NCBI GenBank assembly: GCA_903813345.2
Contig: CAIIXF020000009.1
Span: forward strand, 27,194,740-27,258,739
Length of the DNA: 64,000 nucleotides
DNA from: Owenia fusiformis
Lineage: Eukaryota > Annelida > Polychaeta > Sabellida > Oweniidae
Direction of reading: 5' to 3'
Part shown: positions 25,201 through 35,539 of the stretch, one piece after another
How positions within the stretch are numbered: position 1 is the first letter of the stretch
Layout: each line of letters begins with the position of its first letter
The notes under the pieces: generated by a model
Told to the model about the DNA's origin: nothing
What the model saw: the letters and a program-made list of their open reading frames with translations, nothing else
Databases searched by the model: none
Translations under genes and position numbers: made by a program

Positions 25201-28200
25201 ATAGCAAAAATCAAAAATATTAATTTTTAATTCATTAAAAGATAGACTTTAGTTTACGTAATATCTTGTTAAGCATAAATGGGATAGATATAAAAAATGT
25301 AAATTGAGGTTTTAATTTGTATTAAAAATGAAAATGTGAGAAATGTCATGCTGGCACATGAAGTGATTGTAAAATTGTTCAGATTGTAGCATTAAAATGG
25401 TCATAAATATATTTTGCCCCAAATCTTCACAAGTTAGCAATTATATAATTTACATGCATTTGAGTGTAGCGATATAAGCTCATAAATCATAGAAACCATG
25501 TAAATGGAACAGTTTTATGAGTAAACAAGCCCGTAGCTAGCTTTTGCCAAGGGGGGGCTCACTTTTCAAAAATTCCAGGGGGTACGGGTTCACATTTGAC
25601 AACTTTGGCCCAAAATCACTTGAAAAGTGCTCAGAATAGTGCATATTAGAGCTGTTTCTATTCTAAGAGGCTAATGACCTCACATAGAAGACTATTATTT
25701 GTCAGATGCTAATTTTTGTCGTTCATCATTGTATTTTCACCATGTTTAGAACACATTGCTGTTACAGATACAATTTTTGCAATAAACGAAAGTGGCAAGC
25801 TCACTTCCTTATAATTTGATATCATTGTTCTGTTGCATCGAGCAAAGCTAAAAAATAAGAGAAAGTCAGTTCACATTTTAGCTCAAGTAGTAGATCTTGA
25901 GATCTAATCTGGAGGTTGTGGGTCCGATTTCGTCCAAGGTAGGGTGACTTGTTTTACATTTACACCAGCCCTTAGCATAGGATTTGATTGTGTTTCAAAT
26001 TAACCCTCATACCTCAATACAAATTGACAGAAATTATTTTTCTCTGTGAAATAAGACTGACAGTATAAATGTTGAACAGGAACAAAACGTGCATAGATTT
26101 CAGTACTTGGATTTATGAATGCATCCGGAATCAAGATATAAATTTTTTAGTTATATTTCGAGAGCCTATATGACATACATTTTGCAATGTATGTTTTATT
26201 TAATCTTCAGCGACATGAGCCTGTAGATTAAATTTTGGTATTAAATTGAATTGATATTGAATTTTAGTTTGTTTTTTGTAATAGAAGCTGAATATTTACA
26301 AAAGTGAAAATACTCAGGTATTTCTAAAATCTCTGGAAGATTAAAATAATTCTTTGTGATAAATATTGAAATGATTATTGATTAAAGAAAGGGTTGTAAA
26401 AATTGTTCTAACAGTTGATTTTGAAATCAATCCAAATTTTAGTTTATATGTGTTAACCAAATACAGATGATTAGCTAGGGCAAATTAAAACACTTGGGTA
26501 TATTTTGCATGGTATATTGAATTGAATTGAATTATTTAATCTTCGATGTCACTGACAATTGTAAAATACAACATGAAAAATGTAAAAATATCAATGTGAT
26601 GTACCTGGTGTCTACAAAGTTCCTTTACAAATTCAAATGTGTAAAGAGACTTCATGGACACCCTGTATTTCTGGCAAAGTATTTATCTAATTTTTGAATG
26701 AATGATAAGTAGAGCTAAGCTAAATTTTAAGTTACACAAGAAATTTCATGAGACATCAGCTTTTTGAATATAGAATCAGGATAGCTTGCTATTTTATTCG
26801 ATGATATTATAATGTAATACAAAATATATTTTTGTATGTTTTCTCATAATTATAACAGAATGCCACATTCATTCACAGGTTTTGGCTTGGGTTCAATAAT
26901 GACCAAATTCTATAGAACTTGTATGAGCTCAGCCTAAATCTGGTTTAAATGATGACCAAATTCTATATAACTCAGCCTAAATCTGCAAATAGCTTGTTTG
27001 CAGTTCTTATCTTAGATATTTGAATAAATCCCATAGACGGTATCTTGAAAAATATTTTTGAATGAACAAGAAGGTATTATAGAAATATGTTACAAGCTTC
27101 ACTCAATATGTTTCTTTCTGCAGATACTAGAACAGCATCTTATACTCTTCAGTTTAAAGTTGATTTAAACAAGATTTGAAGCAAATAATGGAGGGATTGG
27201 ATTTGTACTTAGAGAAACTGATAACTATTTTGAAAATATTATAATTAAAATTATTTCAATAATTTTTTATTTTACACATCTGTTCAAAGTGGATTAAGTA
27301 CAAAAGTTTCAGTTTGAGTTGAATAATAAGTTGCAGCTTTCATGTGTGAATTAATTTTTTGTGTAGTTCAGATAAAGTGAAGTATGGTTCTTCTGGAAAG
27401 CATTTTTACACATAGGATATACCCTGTTCATATTTGGTTCAGTATGAAGACCTATACATTTACTTACAAGTAGCTGTTCCATGATTTTGTAATAATCATT
27501 TTAGGTTAGTATTGACATAATTGGTACTAGATTATAAGAGAATGAGTAGTTATTTCTTCTCTATAGTATTAAATTTAATTATTTTAATGTTATTATTTTG
27601 CTGTAATGATGTAAATGCTGTGATGTAAATATTATTTTTATTTTTGTTTTATTAACTTTTTGATTTATTGGATTTATCTTGTTAGATATTGTTTTCAAGA
27701 GAACAATAAACTACATATGAAATTTATTTTTAAGAAGTTTTGTGTAAATAGAGTTTTAAAATAAATTATGTGTATGGTATATGCTTTTTTCACTTATGTT
27801 TATTATCTTAATAGAAGATGGTCATCTAACATATTTCTTGATTTTTTTTTTATTCAATTGTCAACTATTTTAAAAAAAAGATAATTTTTTAATTAAGAAA
27901 ACTTTCTGCGAATTAAAGTTTTAAAAAAGTCATGTGTATGTTATATGCTTCTTTCACTTATGTTTATTGTTTATTTTAAAATAACATTTAATTTTAAACT
28001 ATTGACTAGAAATTAAAAATTAAAAAAAAATATTTAAAATACCCAGCTCAACCTGGGGTCATGAGACACATTACACAATTACAATTTATAATTAATACAA
28101 TTTACTTTAACGTGATAATTAGTTTTGATTTTTGAGTAAATGTTTTTCCTTTTGTAAAATTGTTTTTGTAAATATTTTCCAAAACATTAAATATGTATTT

Positions 28201-31200
28201 TGTTTTTAAAAATATCTTTGAAAGAAATGTCTTTGTATTCTTGAAGAAATGACTTTCAAGCTTCCGAATGCTTTGTTGAGAAATAGGGATCGAAACCAGT
28301 CATGGTTTTCTCCTGATTACCATTGTGAAATATTGTGTTTTGTGGATGATGGATTTGCAGATAGATGTTGTCTCTTTGATGTGCTTTTAGATTTTGAGAT
28401 TGAATTTTGTCTGTCCAACATTGTTTGAGACTGAATGCTCTACTATTAAAACTAGTATCTACATTTTTTGAATGTTTTTAGTATTGGCTATCAATTTTGA
28501 ATTTATTTTACCACGTGTATTGTAATGACTTCAGTATGAATGATATTTCCCTTGGAATAATAATTTGGATTGTGATATTGGTACTTGAACGGTATGGGAG
28601 GAAGAATTGAACAATGTTTCTTTTCACATTGGATTGTGATATGGGATGATCGTGGTTTAGTTTCCTTATGCCGGTGTACTCTTTCTTTTTCTCATACTGT
28701 TTTCTTTTCCTTGCTGTGTTCTGTAACCATATTTGGTGTTTTCCTGTTGGCTTTTGCGCTTGCTTATTTGAACACTTGAATACAAAATAAAATCCATATA
28801 GCATAGGATTTACATGAGTCTAGGAGATGGCCATTCTTTGAATATTAGCCAACAAGTAAACGTTTCCCTTTGACTTTGAGGTCAACAAAATAATGAATTT
28901 AATGGAAAAAACTCATAGGCAGGAGGTCAGTTTCATCAAATAATTTCTATTTCTATTATTATTGATACCGTAATTTTACATAATGAAGTGAATACTTATT
29001 CAATTTCTATTGTTTGTTTGCTCTGACGGGAGTTATTTGTTTTGCTAAGCAGACTTTGATTTGTTCGCCATACAGTTTTGTAATTTTGTTTTATAAGATT
29101 CTAACTTTAGAAAATTAGATTAAAATATTTGATATTTACAACTGATCAGTCCCTGAAAAAGGAAAATCACATAAAAACAATATATAATGGTATAGGTTCA
29201 ATTCTAATAAATAGTTCTTATAATAGCTGAAGATTATTTGAGACAAAATTCTGATCTATAATCAGAAAACAGTTTTGTTTTTTTTTCTGTAGAGTTTTAA
29301 ATATATTTCAGAAACATACAGAAGGTTCAAATAAATAAACATGGTTAATACATCTAAAATTCATTGTACTACCTAGATCATAATTCTGTTAAGACATAGG
29401 ATGTCTTGGCTTTTTTTTTATTTTAATTAATATTTTGGGCTAGATATACTTACCAAACCTGAAGTATATACCAAAGCTTGTTGTGTCTGGTGGAGAGTCC
29501 TACAAAAGAAATTACTTAAGGTTGTTTATGTATACTATATATTTAGATTCCATGAATATTTACCAACATGATGAATAAAATATTCTTAAAATCTAAATGA
29601 TTAATTATTTTATTTAACATATGTTTCATACAAAGTAATGTTAGTTTAGGTATGGAATCTCTAGATATGTACATAGACTGCAGATGTATGGTCAAATTAT
29701 TTTGTTTGTATGATTATTTTTTATATTTTTGGAGTATTGTTCTTATTGATATCTGAAACTTGTTGTTTACTTTTGATTTTTATTACTTCTAATAAAATGG
29801 GTGTGACTAATTTTGCACATAATTTTCAATAGATTTAGGACAAGAAATAATTTATTTTTTATTTCAATAATAACTGAATGTAAAAGCATTTGATATATGT
29901 ATTAGTATTTGATATACATTTAAAAATATTTGATATATGTATGGCATGCACACAATAATCGATACACTACAGTGACGAATTGTGATGTAGTTTAGAAATA
30001 TGTCACGAAAATGGATATTTCTGTAGTTTTTTACATCCATATTTTCATTTATTAAGTTTTTCATATGTTATTTATTTAAAATAAGAATTTTAATTTAAAT
30101 TTTATAATGATTATTAAACTTACCTTAATAGCAGTTACGTCATCTGGCGACCTACAATATATCTGAGAAAAAATCTAGGAAAAATATTTTATACTTTGTC
30201 AAACTTTACCCAAAGATTGATGTGAAATCTGGAAAAGTTAAAATTGTTAAATTAGAAATTGCTTTTGAGTTTTGTTTTAATATTTTCAAGTTAGATTCCA
30301 AAAGTATTTTGTTTGTTCAAAAAGGAATAATTTGTTTTTCTGTTTTGAATAAGTTATCCTCCATATTCTCATAGATTCTCATAAGATATTCATTACATCC
30401 GAAATAAACCCTTCTGAACTAATGTTTTTTCAACAATTCCTTCATTATTTGTGCAAATAATATTTAGATCTTGAATAAAATTTCTTAAGAATTTTTTTTT
30501 CTGGAATGAACTATTTTTGAAGTTTTTTATGATTAAGGTGGTTTTTACCTGGGGGCATAAAAATAATTGATGAAATGTATGATAAAGTATATATATTTAA
30601 ATTTTATATTAAAATCACCAGGACATAATTATGCTTCATAATCAAATAATGAAGTTGGTGTCTCTGGCTTTATTTTTTTTTCACTTAAAGCTAGGAACCA
30701 TTTTGGTCACCAATGCAAGGTAATTGGAGAGTAAGGGATTAAGAGACTGTTTTTTTTTAAATTTTTGCACACTGAAAAGAGTATGATAAAAATTCATTTA
30801 AGTCATAGTGTAATTTTTTTTATTATTGCACATTTTTCCAATGTGTGATTTCACAAAGTTTAAACAGAGTGTACTAAAGCTGAACACTCGTCAAATCATT
30901 GCTCCTATGCTTTAGCATGGAACCACTTAATACCAGTAAACAACTACCTTAAAATTGCAAGTTCGAGATCTCGTGAAATTGATATCGTTCAGACACGTGA
31001 GCTTGGTACTGTGGTATCTCCCACCCAAAAAGTTCATACAGATGCACATTTAAGATACTCGTGTCTGTTTTATGAAAAAAAGTTTATTTTAGTTACAGTA
31101 AAATTGCTCTTGTAATCTGTACTATTGTAGTCTGCAATATATTGTTGCTAATTTTAGTTTTGTATTCGAAGTACCACATGTTGTTATTTCATGTTTTTGT

Positions 31201-34200
31201 TGGGAGAATTACCGATGTTAGTATACGAGGGGTAACCATAAAGTTATCATTATATAATCTTATTTCTTTGTTCTTCAATACTATTTTTGGTAACAATTAA
31301 TTGGTTCCGTTACGCTGTACTCATTTTTTGCTAGTTTAAACAGTCCTATAGTATGTTCCACATTGGGTGACAATTTAATAAAATATATTGAAAAACCAAT
31401 TAGAGTGATATTATGAGAATTTTATAATCACTCCTCGTATTTAGTTCACATACCCTCTGGTAAGACACGTGGCAATTTTAGTCTTGGTCAGTACATTAAG
31501 TGCATTATACATTGGTCTCTCTTTAGGTATCTTTCGCACAAAGATTATTTAGCCATAAGATTTTGATTTATCTTTCAGAGTCATTATGTGACGAAGGACA
31601 TAGACAGACACAGATATTATTCTGGTTTGTAAATGAAATGAATGGTCATTTTATGGAGATTAACTTTATGTCATCACCAGAAGAAGTGACATCTTGTTAT
31701 AGTCCCCAATTTTTGTGGATAGTATTTGGCCGTTGGTGTTTGGCTGTCTGGGTTCAGCAGTTGGTATTCGGTGATCAGCATCTGTAACAAAAGGCAGGTG
31801 GTAATATTTTGCATGTTATGCCTTGACATTAGTGTTAGATGTTTTTACTGGTTAAAGTCGGTTAACCGGCGGGAAATTTGAACTGATAATTTCAAATGAA
31901 ATCTTCATCTTCGATCTTGAAAGTTGAAAAAAATTGGAAAAATGATATATCAGCGTTTATTTTTTACGTTCGTCAAGCTTTACTCTGTTCTATTCATACA
32001 CTACCTGACTACCAGTTCCTCTAAATTACCACACTGCTTTACCCTTGGAATTTCCACGAACGCACCATAACAACGAGAATTGCAGCTGATTAGTGTTTGT
32101 TTTGATTTTAATTTTCTCACTACCAAAGCGAGGCTTTGACCTTTGACATTTTGGTGACGTTGATAGACAACAATAATAACAAAACTGAAGAATTAAAAAA
32201 TGCATATCATTTATTTATGAAATAGTTTTGCAATATGAGTTGATTACACATGGCTGACACTTGAAAAACAAACAGATTAACATGCAAAGTAAGCGCGGGA
32301 AAGCAATGTGGCAGGGATTAAAGGTGCTGATTGGATGTTTGTAAGGAGTGATTGGAACTATCACATGTATGAGTAGCTCACATGAAACTGACACTTGAAA
32401 AACAAACAGATTAACGTGCAAAGTAAGCTCGGGAAAGCAATGTGTCAGGGATTAAAGTTGCTGATTGGATGTTTGTAAGGAGTTATCGGACTTATGACAT
32501 GTATGAGTAGCTTACGTGAAACTGACACTTTAAAACCAAACAGATGAGCATGCAATATTAGCGCGGGAAATAATAGAATTATACACGGTCAACTAACCAC
32601 CCATAAAAACACAGACCGGTCAAGGCATTATCAGCGGTTAACCGGTTAACCGGTTAATACTTGACACCTCTACTTGACATACATTTTTATTGGAACTACT
32701 GTATACTATATAGTAACCAAGTTACTTGTGAGCAAGTCCTTTTTTAGGAAAAAGCCTAATTGTGATTTAAAGAGTTAAATTTACCTTGTCTAAAAATCTC
32801 AGAAAATTTGGAAGCTTCTAAACAATTTTAGCCATCACAGATTTCAAATTGGACGCAAAAAGTCATTATTGTGCAAGATATGTTTAATTCAAACTAAAAG
32901 ATAACTGTTGGATCAATGCATCATGTCTGTCACGCTGTGGCACCCACCCATATCATTATCAGTAGCAGCTCTACCAAGGGTTTAATACAGGGACTTTCAA
33001 TCAGAAATATATTCTTGACATATTTTTCTATTTTGATTAGGTAATTCATTAATAATGGAAAATTGAGGATTTTAATGTTAGTGACATTTAATCCTGCGCT
33101 ATGAGAATGCACTAAGGTAAGGTAATAATTGTAAGCGTGAATCTTAAGTGCAAAGGTAACACCTAAATCATGTAAGTTACAGTGTGAAGATAATGATTAT
33201 ACTGTACTAGTATTTGCGAGCATCTGTATATTATGTGCTGTATTTACAGTACGTTCAAATGTCAATTGGAAAAATTAAGAAATGCAGTACACTGTATATT
33301 GATTTTCTGAGGACATGAACTACGAAATCATGTGTTAATGCAGTGATAGCACTATTACAAGAGTATATAACAAAATTAGATGTTTGAACGACATCCGGAC
33401 ATCAAGCTAATCTTGGGAGGTACAATAGACTTCTAAGGTTAGCTATGATGTCCAGCCTAACATCAGGCTAACCTTTGAAGGTGTATTGTACAATTTTATG
33501 CAAATGCTTGACTTTTTCTGCATTTTCAGGTGCCTGCTACAATAAAAAAGGGCAGAGATGTCAAGGTGGAAATAAAGCGGAAAAGTTTAAAGTTTGAGTT
33601 AAAGACCGCCACAGGTACCCCAGAAATGATTATAGATGGCGCTCTCACTTGGGATGTGAATGTCGAGGAGAGCATGTGGACATTGGAGCCGGGAAAACAT
33701 GTTCATGTGAGTGTCTGCCATGTTACGTTTATATCATAATTATAACTTGATGCATATCCGCATCGAAGGTTGGTTATAGCTCAGCGGTAGTGCATGTACC
33801 TCTTAAGCAATAGGTTCTGGATTCGATCCCTGGTTCAGGCAAGACTTAATTTGCGTGTTTGCGTGAAGTACTTCAGGGTGTTTGACTGAGTGGTCTGCAA
33901 CTCGTACAAAAGGCTGTGCTGTGTACTTGTATGTCTATGTATAACTGCACATAAGAAAACAGGCTCCTTCAAAGAGGGGTTTCTGGGTCTATCTTCCAGG
34001 TTAATTATGTAAATTACTCACCTTCATTGGTGGTAAACAAAATACAATATCAATACAATAAGGGCAAAAGACTAGTCTCGGTTTGTTCATCAGTCTACTG
34101 CACGTTATGCCTGCTACAGACAATTTTGATATTTTTGCATCTTGTAAATTTAAATGTGCTCTTTTGAATATTCATAATTTAATTTGGGTGATATTTCTGT

Positions 34201-35111
34201 ATTTTTCATAGAAGACTGTTCTCTAAACCGAGACTTGTCCTTTAGATGCTGAAACCTTTTCTTGAGGAAAATATACCATATTTGAATGAAATGTATCTTG
34301 GTCCTTTGGGTAAAAACCCTAATTTCTTGACTTCTGTCATGGAATCAAATTCAACATCACTTTGAATATTTTATCCCAGATCAACCTTGAGAAGGTACAG
34401 GACAGATGGTGGGAAGCTCTTCTGGAAGGAGAGGAGAAAATCAGCGTACGTAAGATAGATGCAAGTCGTCCAATGACAGACTTGGATGATGAAGCGCAAG
34501 CTAAGATTGAAGAGATGATGTTCAACGAGAGACAGAAAAAACTTGGTTTACCACAGTCTCATGAACAGGTAAGCTGAATTTTAAAACTTAATTTACAAGT
34601 ATACTTGGTTTACTGCAGTTATTGAGCAGGTTAGGTGCAGTGTAGGCCCTAAAGGACAGTCCACTGGTCAGTACCAAGCTACTTTTGATATGGACAAGTT
34701 GATTTTTTCACTAGGTATAGGAAAATAACATTGCAACTGGTCCGTAATGCCATTTTGACCAGATCCTTAGGACCTATACATGTTAGGTGCCATATTGTAT
34801 GTTTTGCGCTAAATTATACATGTGATCCTTAAAAGTCCATAAAAGTCTGTTAACGAGTGTGCCTTTGTGGTCTAGCAGTTTATGACATTTAGAATTTGGT
34901 GTGATACCGCCGAGACAACTCCTTACACAAAGGGCAACATATGAAGAAAACTTGAATCTCATTTTTTTCTTATTTTCAGAAAAATCAAGATATCCTGAGA
35001 AAAGCATGGGATGCTGAGGGTTCACCCTTTAAAGGACAACCATTTGACCCTTCAGTCCTGAATGTACAGAATAGTGCAGAGTTCATGAACAATATCAACC
35101 AAAAGAGTTGA
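10184..35111 (+). CDS. NUDCD3: NudC domain-containing protein 3 (complete, 8 exons)
   Basis: NUDCD3 is a cytosolic HSP90 co-chaperone of the NudC family that stabilises dynein intermediate chain. Exons 10184-10284, 12779-12854, 22078-22144, 23114-23429, 24046-24148, 33530-33706, 34380-34568 and 34980-35111 total 1161 nt, giving 386 residues (human about 361). All borders are GT..AG and all phases close. The N-terminal NudC_N motif (LLGILQ...FLDVVFGFLYRR) covers residues 1-60. A Lys/Thr/Pro/Ala-rich linker (about 82-187) is longer than in vertebrates. The CS/p23-like domain starts near residue 200 (YSWAQSITDVDVYV) and runs through MWTLEPGK to DRWWEALLEGEE (Trp290-Trp291). The C-terminal tail has the family motif KAWDAEGSPFKGQPFDP. 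It shares a 234-bp divergent interval with PGAP1. Confidence 0.95.
10401..10906. mobile_element. 506-bp MITE in NUDCD3 intron 1
   Basis: TIR CAGGCCTGTCAACT at the left and AGTTGACAGGCCTG at the right. ATTGACG flanks both ends (10394-10400, 10907-10913), and the shared CA could extend this to 9 bp. Inside are a 25-nt poly-C run (10677-10701), repeated CACGCA/GCGTATTTGTCACG words and several GGTGTTCAAAATTTGG repeats. Confidence 0.75.
10677..10701 (+). repeat. Poly-C homopolymer
   Basis: 25 consecutive C inside the 506-bp MITE. The length may be unreliable in the assembly. Confidence 0.9.
10965..11852 (+). pseudogene. Non-LTR retrotransposon relic (C-terminal end), split by a TTAA insertion
   Basis: Two blocks (about 10965-11029 and 11515-11852) read as the C-terminus of a CR1/jockey-type reverse transcriptase: YEKVQRRATKLVP in the first block, then LKLPSLQYRRTRGDLIQ, NTWNNLPQSVID and FKNGIDKHL to a stop at 11852. 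The frame carries across when the intervening segment is ignored. It is a 5'-truncated copy with no catalytic domain. Confidence 0.8.
11034..11510. mobile_element. TTAA-flanked insertion (piggyBac-like MITE)
   Basis: 477 bp bounded by TTAA at 11030-11033 and 11511-11514, interrupting the retrotransposon relic exactly between codon blocks. Ends AGGGACAAAGTGC and (inverted) ACAGGCAATGCGC match only partly. Class is inferred from the TTAA duplication. Confidence 0.65.
11853..12778 (+). other. NUDCD3 intron 1, right part
   Basis: AT-rich, with an (ATATAG)-type run at 11945-11980 and an A-tract plus (AT)n at 12607-12637. No coding potential seen. Confidence 0.6.
12779..12854 (+). CDS. NUDCD3: NUDCD3 exon 2
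   Basis: 76 nt encoding TDYYLPIQEGKLGFPPGVAL, matching human TDFY...GFPPG. Acceptor TTTTTCAG, donor GTGAGA. Confidence 0.93.
13195..13297 (+). repeat. Short tandem repeat
   Basis: Repeats of GTGACATCACATCT..GCACTAAGTGACATCATATCTTA, two full units of about 45 bp plus partial ones. Confidence 0.7.
13335..14470. mobile_element. Large nested inverted repeat in NUDCD3 intron 2
   Basis: Outer arms at about 13370-13450 and 14385-14462 share TATCGATATGGTGAACT, AAACCA and AACATTCTG in inverted form. Inner arms at about 13545-13715 and 13770-13915 pair over some 150 bp (for example TTGGTTGATTTTA against TAAAATCAACCAAA). Probably a diverged foldback or two inverted copies. Confidence 0.6.
15150..15627. 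mobile_element. TA-flanked MITE
   Basis: 478 bp with TIR CCGGATTTTCTCGCATATA and its complement, flanked by TA. The inner CCATGGGCGTATAAG..GTACTAC..TTCGATTTTTGGCC module recurs as direct copies near both ends. Tc1/mariner-pogo type by its TA target. Confidence 0.75.
15820..16170 (+). repeat. Diverged direct duplication
   Basis: Segments 15820-15912 and 16067-16170 both contain ATGCTGTT, TTGCAAATAAG, AAATTCCC, GGGATTTTTGACTTCT and CATATAT.GGCAC. Short open frames over them follow from the repeat and are not genes. Confidence 0.65.
16955..17575. repeat. Dispersed GTAGCCAG-type repeat, copy 1
   Basis: Begins CAGCGGCATAGCCAGGATTT..AGGGGGTTC and ends near a pyrimidine-rich CCCCCTCTCCATACGG. Related starts occur at 23734, 24208 and 25528. 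Confidence 0.5.
18042..18582. mobile_element. Foldback MITE, about 540 bp
   Basis: Arms of roughly 240 bp (about 18042-18290 and 18335-18582) are inverted copies, sharing TGACAGTTGAACG, ATGTGAATGTCTGTAACA, TATCCTAGACAGTGAACTTG and ACCTACACAAACTTC. The spacer is about 45 bp. No coding capacity. Confidence 0.85.
20023..20118 (+). repeat. 48-bp tandem duplication
   Basis: Two apparently identical 48-bp units beginning AATAGTGGATTTAAACAGAT. Confidence 0.9.
20647..21987. mobile_element. TA-flanked TIR element, 1.34 kb, no transposase
   Basis: Starts CAGGGTGACACAAAAATGCG and ends ATTTTGTGTCACCCTG, flanked by TA. The TIR continues inward through TACTAATTTTGGAATAACTT and its complement for about 60 bp. 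The left arm has an internal duplication of TCAATAATTAAGGAATCTTC. A second inverted pair (CAGGGTTCTC at 21001, GAGAGCCCTG at 21689) suggests a nested element. Confidence 0.75.
22078..22144 (+). CDS. NUDCD3: NUDCD3 exon 3
   Basis: 67 nt encoding the charged helix TFKKYEQLAAKDAELKKQA. Acceptor TTTGCAG, donor GTGAGA. Phase agrees with exons 2 and 4. Confidence 0.88.
22338..22990 (+). repeat. Dispersed repeat with TCTGTC microsatellite (NUDCD3 intron 3)
   Basis: Starts TAGCTCATATTGGTGAGCTA, then a TGTCTGTC-rich stretch, then several degenerate copies of a module around AAAATGGCCACCACTTTTA..GCTTTCAGCTCTTT. Typical of dispersed non-coding repeats in marine invertebrates. Confidence 0.6.
23114..23429 (+). 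CDS. NUDCD3: NUDCD3 exon 4 (low-complexity linker)
   Basis: 316 nt encoding a disordered linker rich in Lys, Thr, Pro, Ala and Asn and ending in ESEDDPELTR. It corresponds to the variable region between NudC_N and CS domains. Acceptor TTTTTCAG, donor GTATCA. Confidence 0.88.
23734..23999. repeat. Dispersed GTAGCCAG-type repeat, copy 2
   Basis: Starts CAGGGGCGTAGCCAGCTTTC and ends with CAATCGCACACCCCCTGGCT, which inverts its start. An inner unit of about 54 bp (TTCGGTTTTCAGTCGGGAGG) is duplicated in tandem. Confidence 0.6.
24046..24148 (+). CDS. NUDCD3: NUDCD3 exon 5 (start of CS domain)
   Basis: 103 nt encoding QENPESYNGAIRDKYSWAQ and TDVDVYVK, close to the human NPDSYNGAVRENYTWSQ segment. 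Acceptor GTTTCAG, donor GTATGT. Confidence 0.95.
24208..24360 (+). repeat. Dispersed GTAGCCAG-type repeat, copy 3
   Basis: Starts CAGGCCTGTAGCCAGGATAT with GGGGGTTCACTTTT; shares AATTCCAGGGG, GGTCAAAATCA.TTGAAA and GTGCTCAGAAT with the copy at 25528. Confidence 0.6.
25528..25650 (+). repeat. Dispersed GTAGCCAG-type repeat, copy 4
   Basis: Starts AGCCCGTAGCTAGCTTTTGC, followed by CTCACTTTTCAAAAATTCCA and AAGTGCTCAGAATAGT, collinear with the copy at 24208. Confidence 0.6.
26604..26665. mobile_element. 62-bp mini-MITE
   Basis: CCTGGTGTCTACAAAG..CTTTACAA at the left inverts TGTAAAGAGACTTCATGGAC..CCCTG at the right; flanked by TA. Same family as 36368-36436. Confidence 0.6.
26670..29453. other. 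NUDCD3 intron 5, very AT-rich middle part
   Basis: Long AT-rich sequence. An approximate direct repeat of AAAGTCATGTGTATG..ATATGCTT.TTTCACTTATGTTTATT occurs near 27760 and 27930. I see no exon, RNA gene or clear mobile element. Confidence 0.5.
29454..29499 (-). CDS. Exon-like segment b, unrecognised nested gene candidate
   Basis: 46 nt between acceptor TTTCTTTTGTAG and donor TTTG|GTAAGT on the minus strand, read as DSPPDTTSFGIYFRF from phase 0, so it would follow segment a in frame. No start or stop exon was found nearby; chance is still possible. Confidence 0.3.
30124..30162 (-). CDS. Exon-like segment a, unrecognised nested gene candidate
   Basis: 39 nt between acceptor TTTTTTCTCAG and donor AAG|GTAAGT on the minus strand, open in one frame as IYCRSPDDVTAIK, phase 0 at both ends. 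It sits inside NUDCD3 intron 5, opposite strand. I do not recognise the protein. Confidence 0.3.
31830..32672. mobile_element. hAT-like non-autonomous element, 843 bp
   Basis: Starts TAGTGTTAGATG and ends GACACCTCTA. It has sub-terminal GGTTAACCGG clusters at both ends and 8-bp duplication CTTGACAT (31822-31829, 32673-32680). Inside, a unit of about 135 bp beginning CTGACACTT is repeated three times (32253, 32388, 32522). Confidence 0.8.
33530..33706 (+). CDS. NUDCD3: NUDCD3 exon 6 (CS domain core)
   Basis: 177 nt encoding the beta-strands of the p23-like fold (VPATIKKGRDVKVEIKRKSL) and ESMWTLEPGKHVH. Acceptor TTTTCAG, donor GTGAGT. A 9.4 kb intron precedes it. Confidence 0.95.
33770..34061 (+). 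mobile_element. tRNA-derived SINE, copy 1
   Basis: The head has a pol III A box (TAGCTCAGCGGTAG) and B box (GGATTCGATCC). The body includes GTGAAGTACTTCAGGGTG and CAACTCGTACAAAAGGC, and the tail is AATACAATA-type. Same family as 63128-63436. It lies in NUDCD3 intron 6. No intact tRNA fold is claimed. Confidence 0.85.
34380..34568 (+). CDS. NUDCD3: NUDCD3 exon 7
   Basis: 189 nt encoding INLEKVQDRWWEALLEGEEK and on to KKLGLPQSHEQ. The double tryptophan and EGEE are family hallmarks. Acceptor TCCCAG, donor GTAAGC. Confidence 0.95.
34980..35111 (+). CDS. NUDCD3: NUDCD3 exon 8 (C-terminus, stop)
   Basis: 132 nt encoding RKAWDAEGSPFKGQPFDPSV and ending ...NQKS-stop (TGA 35109-35111). Acceptor TTTTCAG. 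Confidence 0.95.
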   Translation, partial: KNQDILRKAWDAEGSPFKGQPFDPSVLNVQNSAEFMNNINQKS

Positions 35112-35400
35112 AACAGCTCCATCTATTAAAGTGCCAAGTGACTAAGTCAAAGTTAAATAGGAATAGGTACATCCATGGATGCTGCATTACATGTAGAATG
35201 GTGTGCAGAGATGCTGAACATACCAGTGGCAATAATGGGCAAAAATGGGACTTCAGTGTTCACTAAGCAGAACACAAATAAGCAGAATTTGTTTCGAAAA
35301 ACTTGTAGAATAGAGTAGATGAGCAAGATATCCAACACTGTGTTAAACATGTTGATGGTGTTGTTTAGCTACAATTGTACTCTCTGAAACCTGCTGTTAA

Positions 35401-35539
35401 TGCCTGGGTCACATATGCTCCGATCCATCGGCCGGCGCCCGATGATTGAGTGTTTTGTTCAATATTGTATTCAATTTTGAACAAAATACTCAATCGGCCG
35501 GGCGCCGTAGTGAAAATCGGAGCAAATGTGACCAAGGCA
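35401..35539. mobile_element. 139-bp TTAA-flanked MITE
   Basis: Palindromic: TGCCTGGGTCACAT at the left, ATGTGACCAAGGCA at the right, inner CGGCCGGCGCC / GGGCGCC and ATTGAGT..ACTCAAT. Flanked by TTAA (35397-35400, 35540-35543). It starts 290 bp after the NUDCD3 stop, so it is probably in the 3' UTR. Confidence 0.8.

Noticed and set aside
33780-33850. tRNA gene at the SINE head
   Set aside because: A and B boxes are present but the head runs straight into a repeat body seen again at 63128, so it is a SINE.
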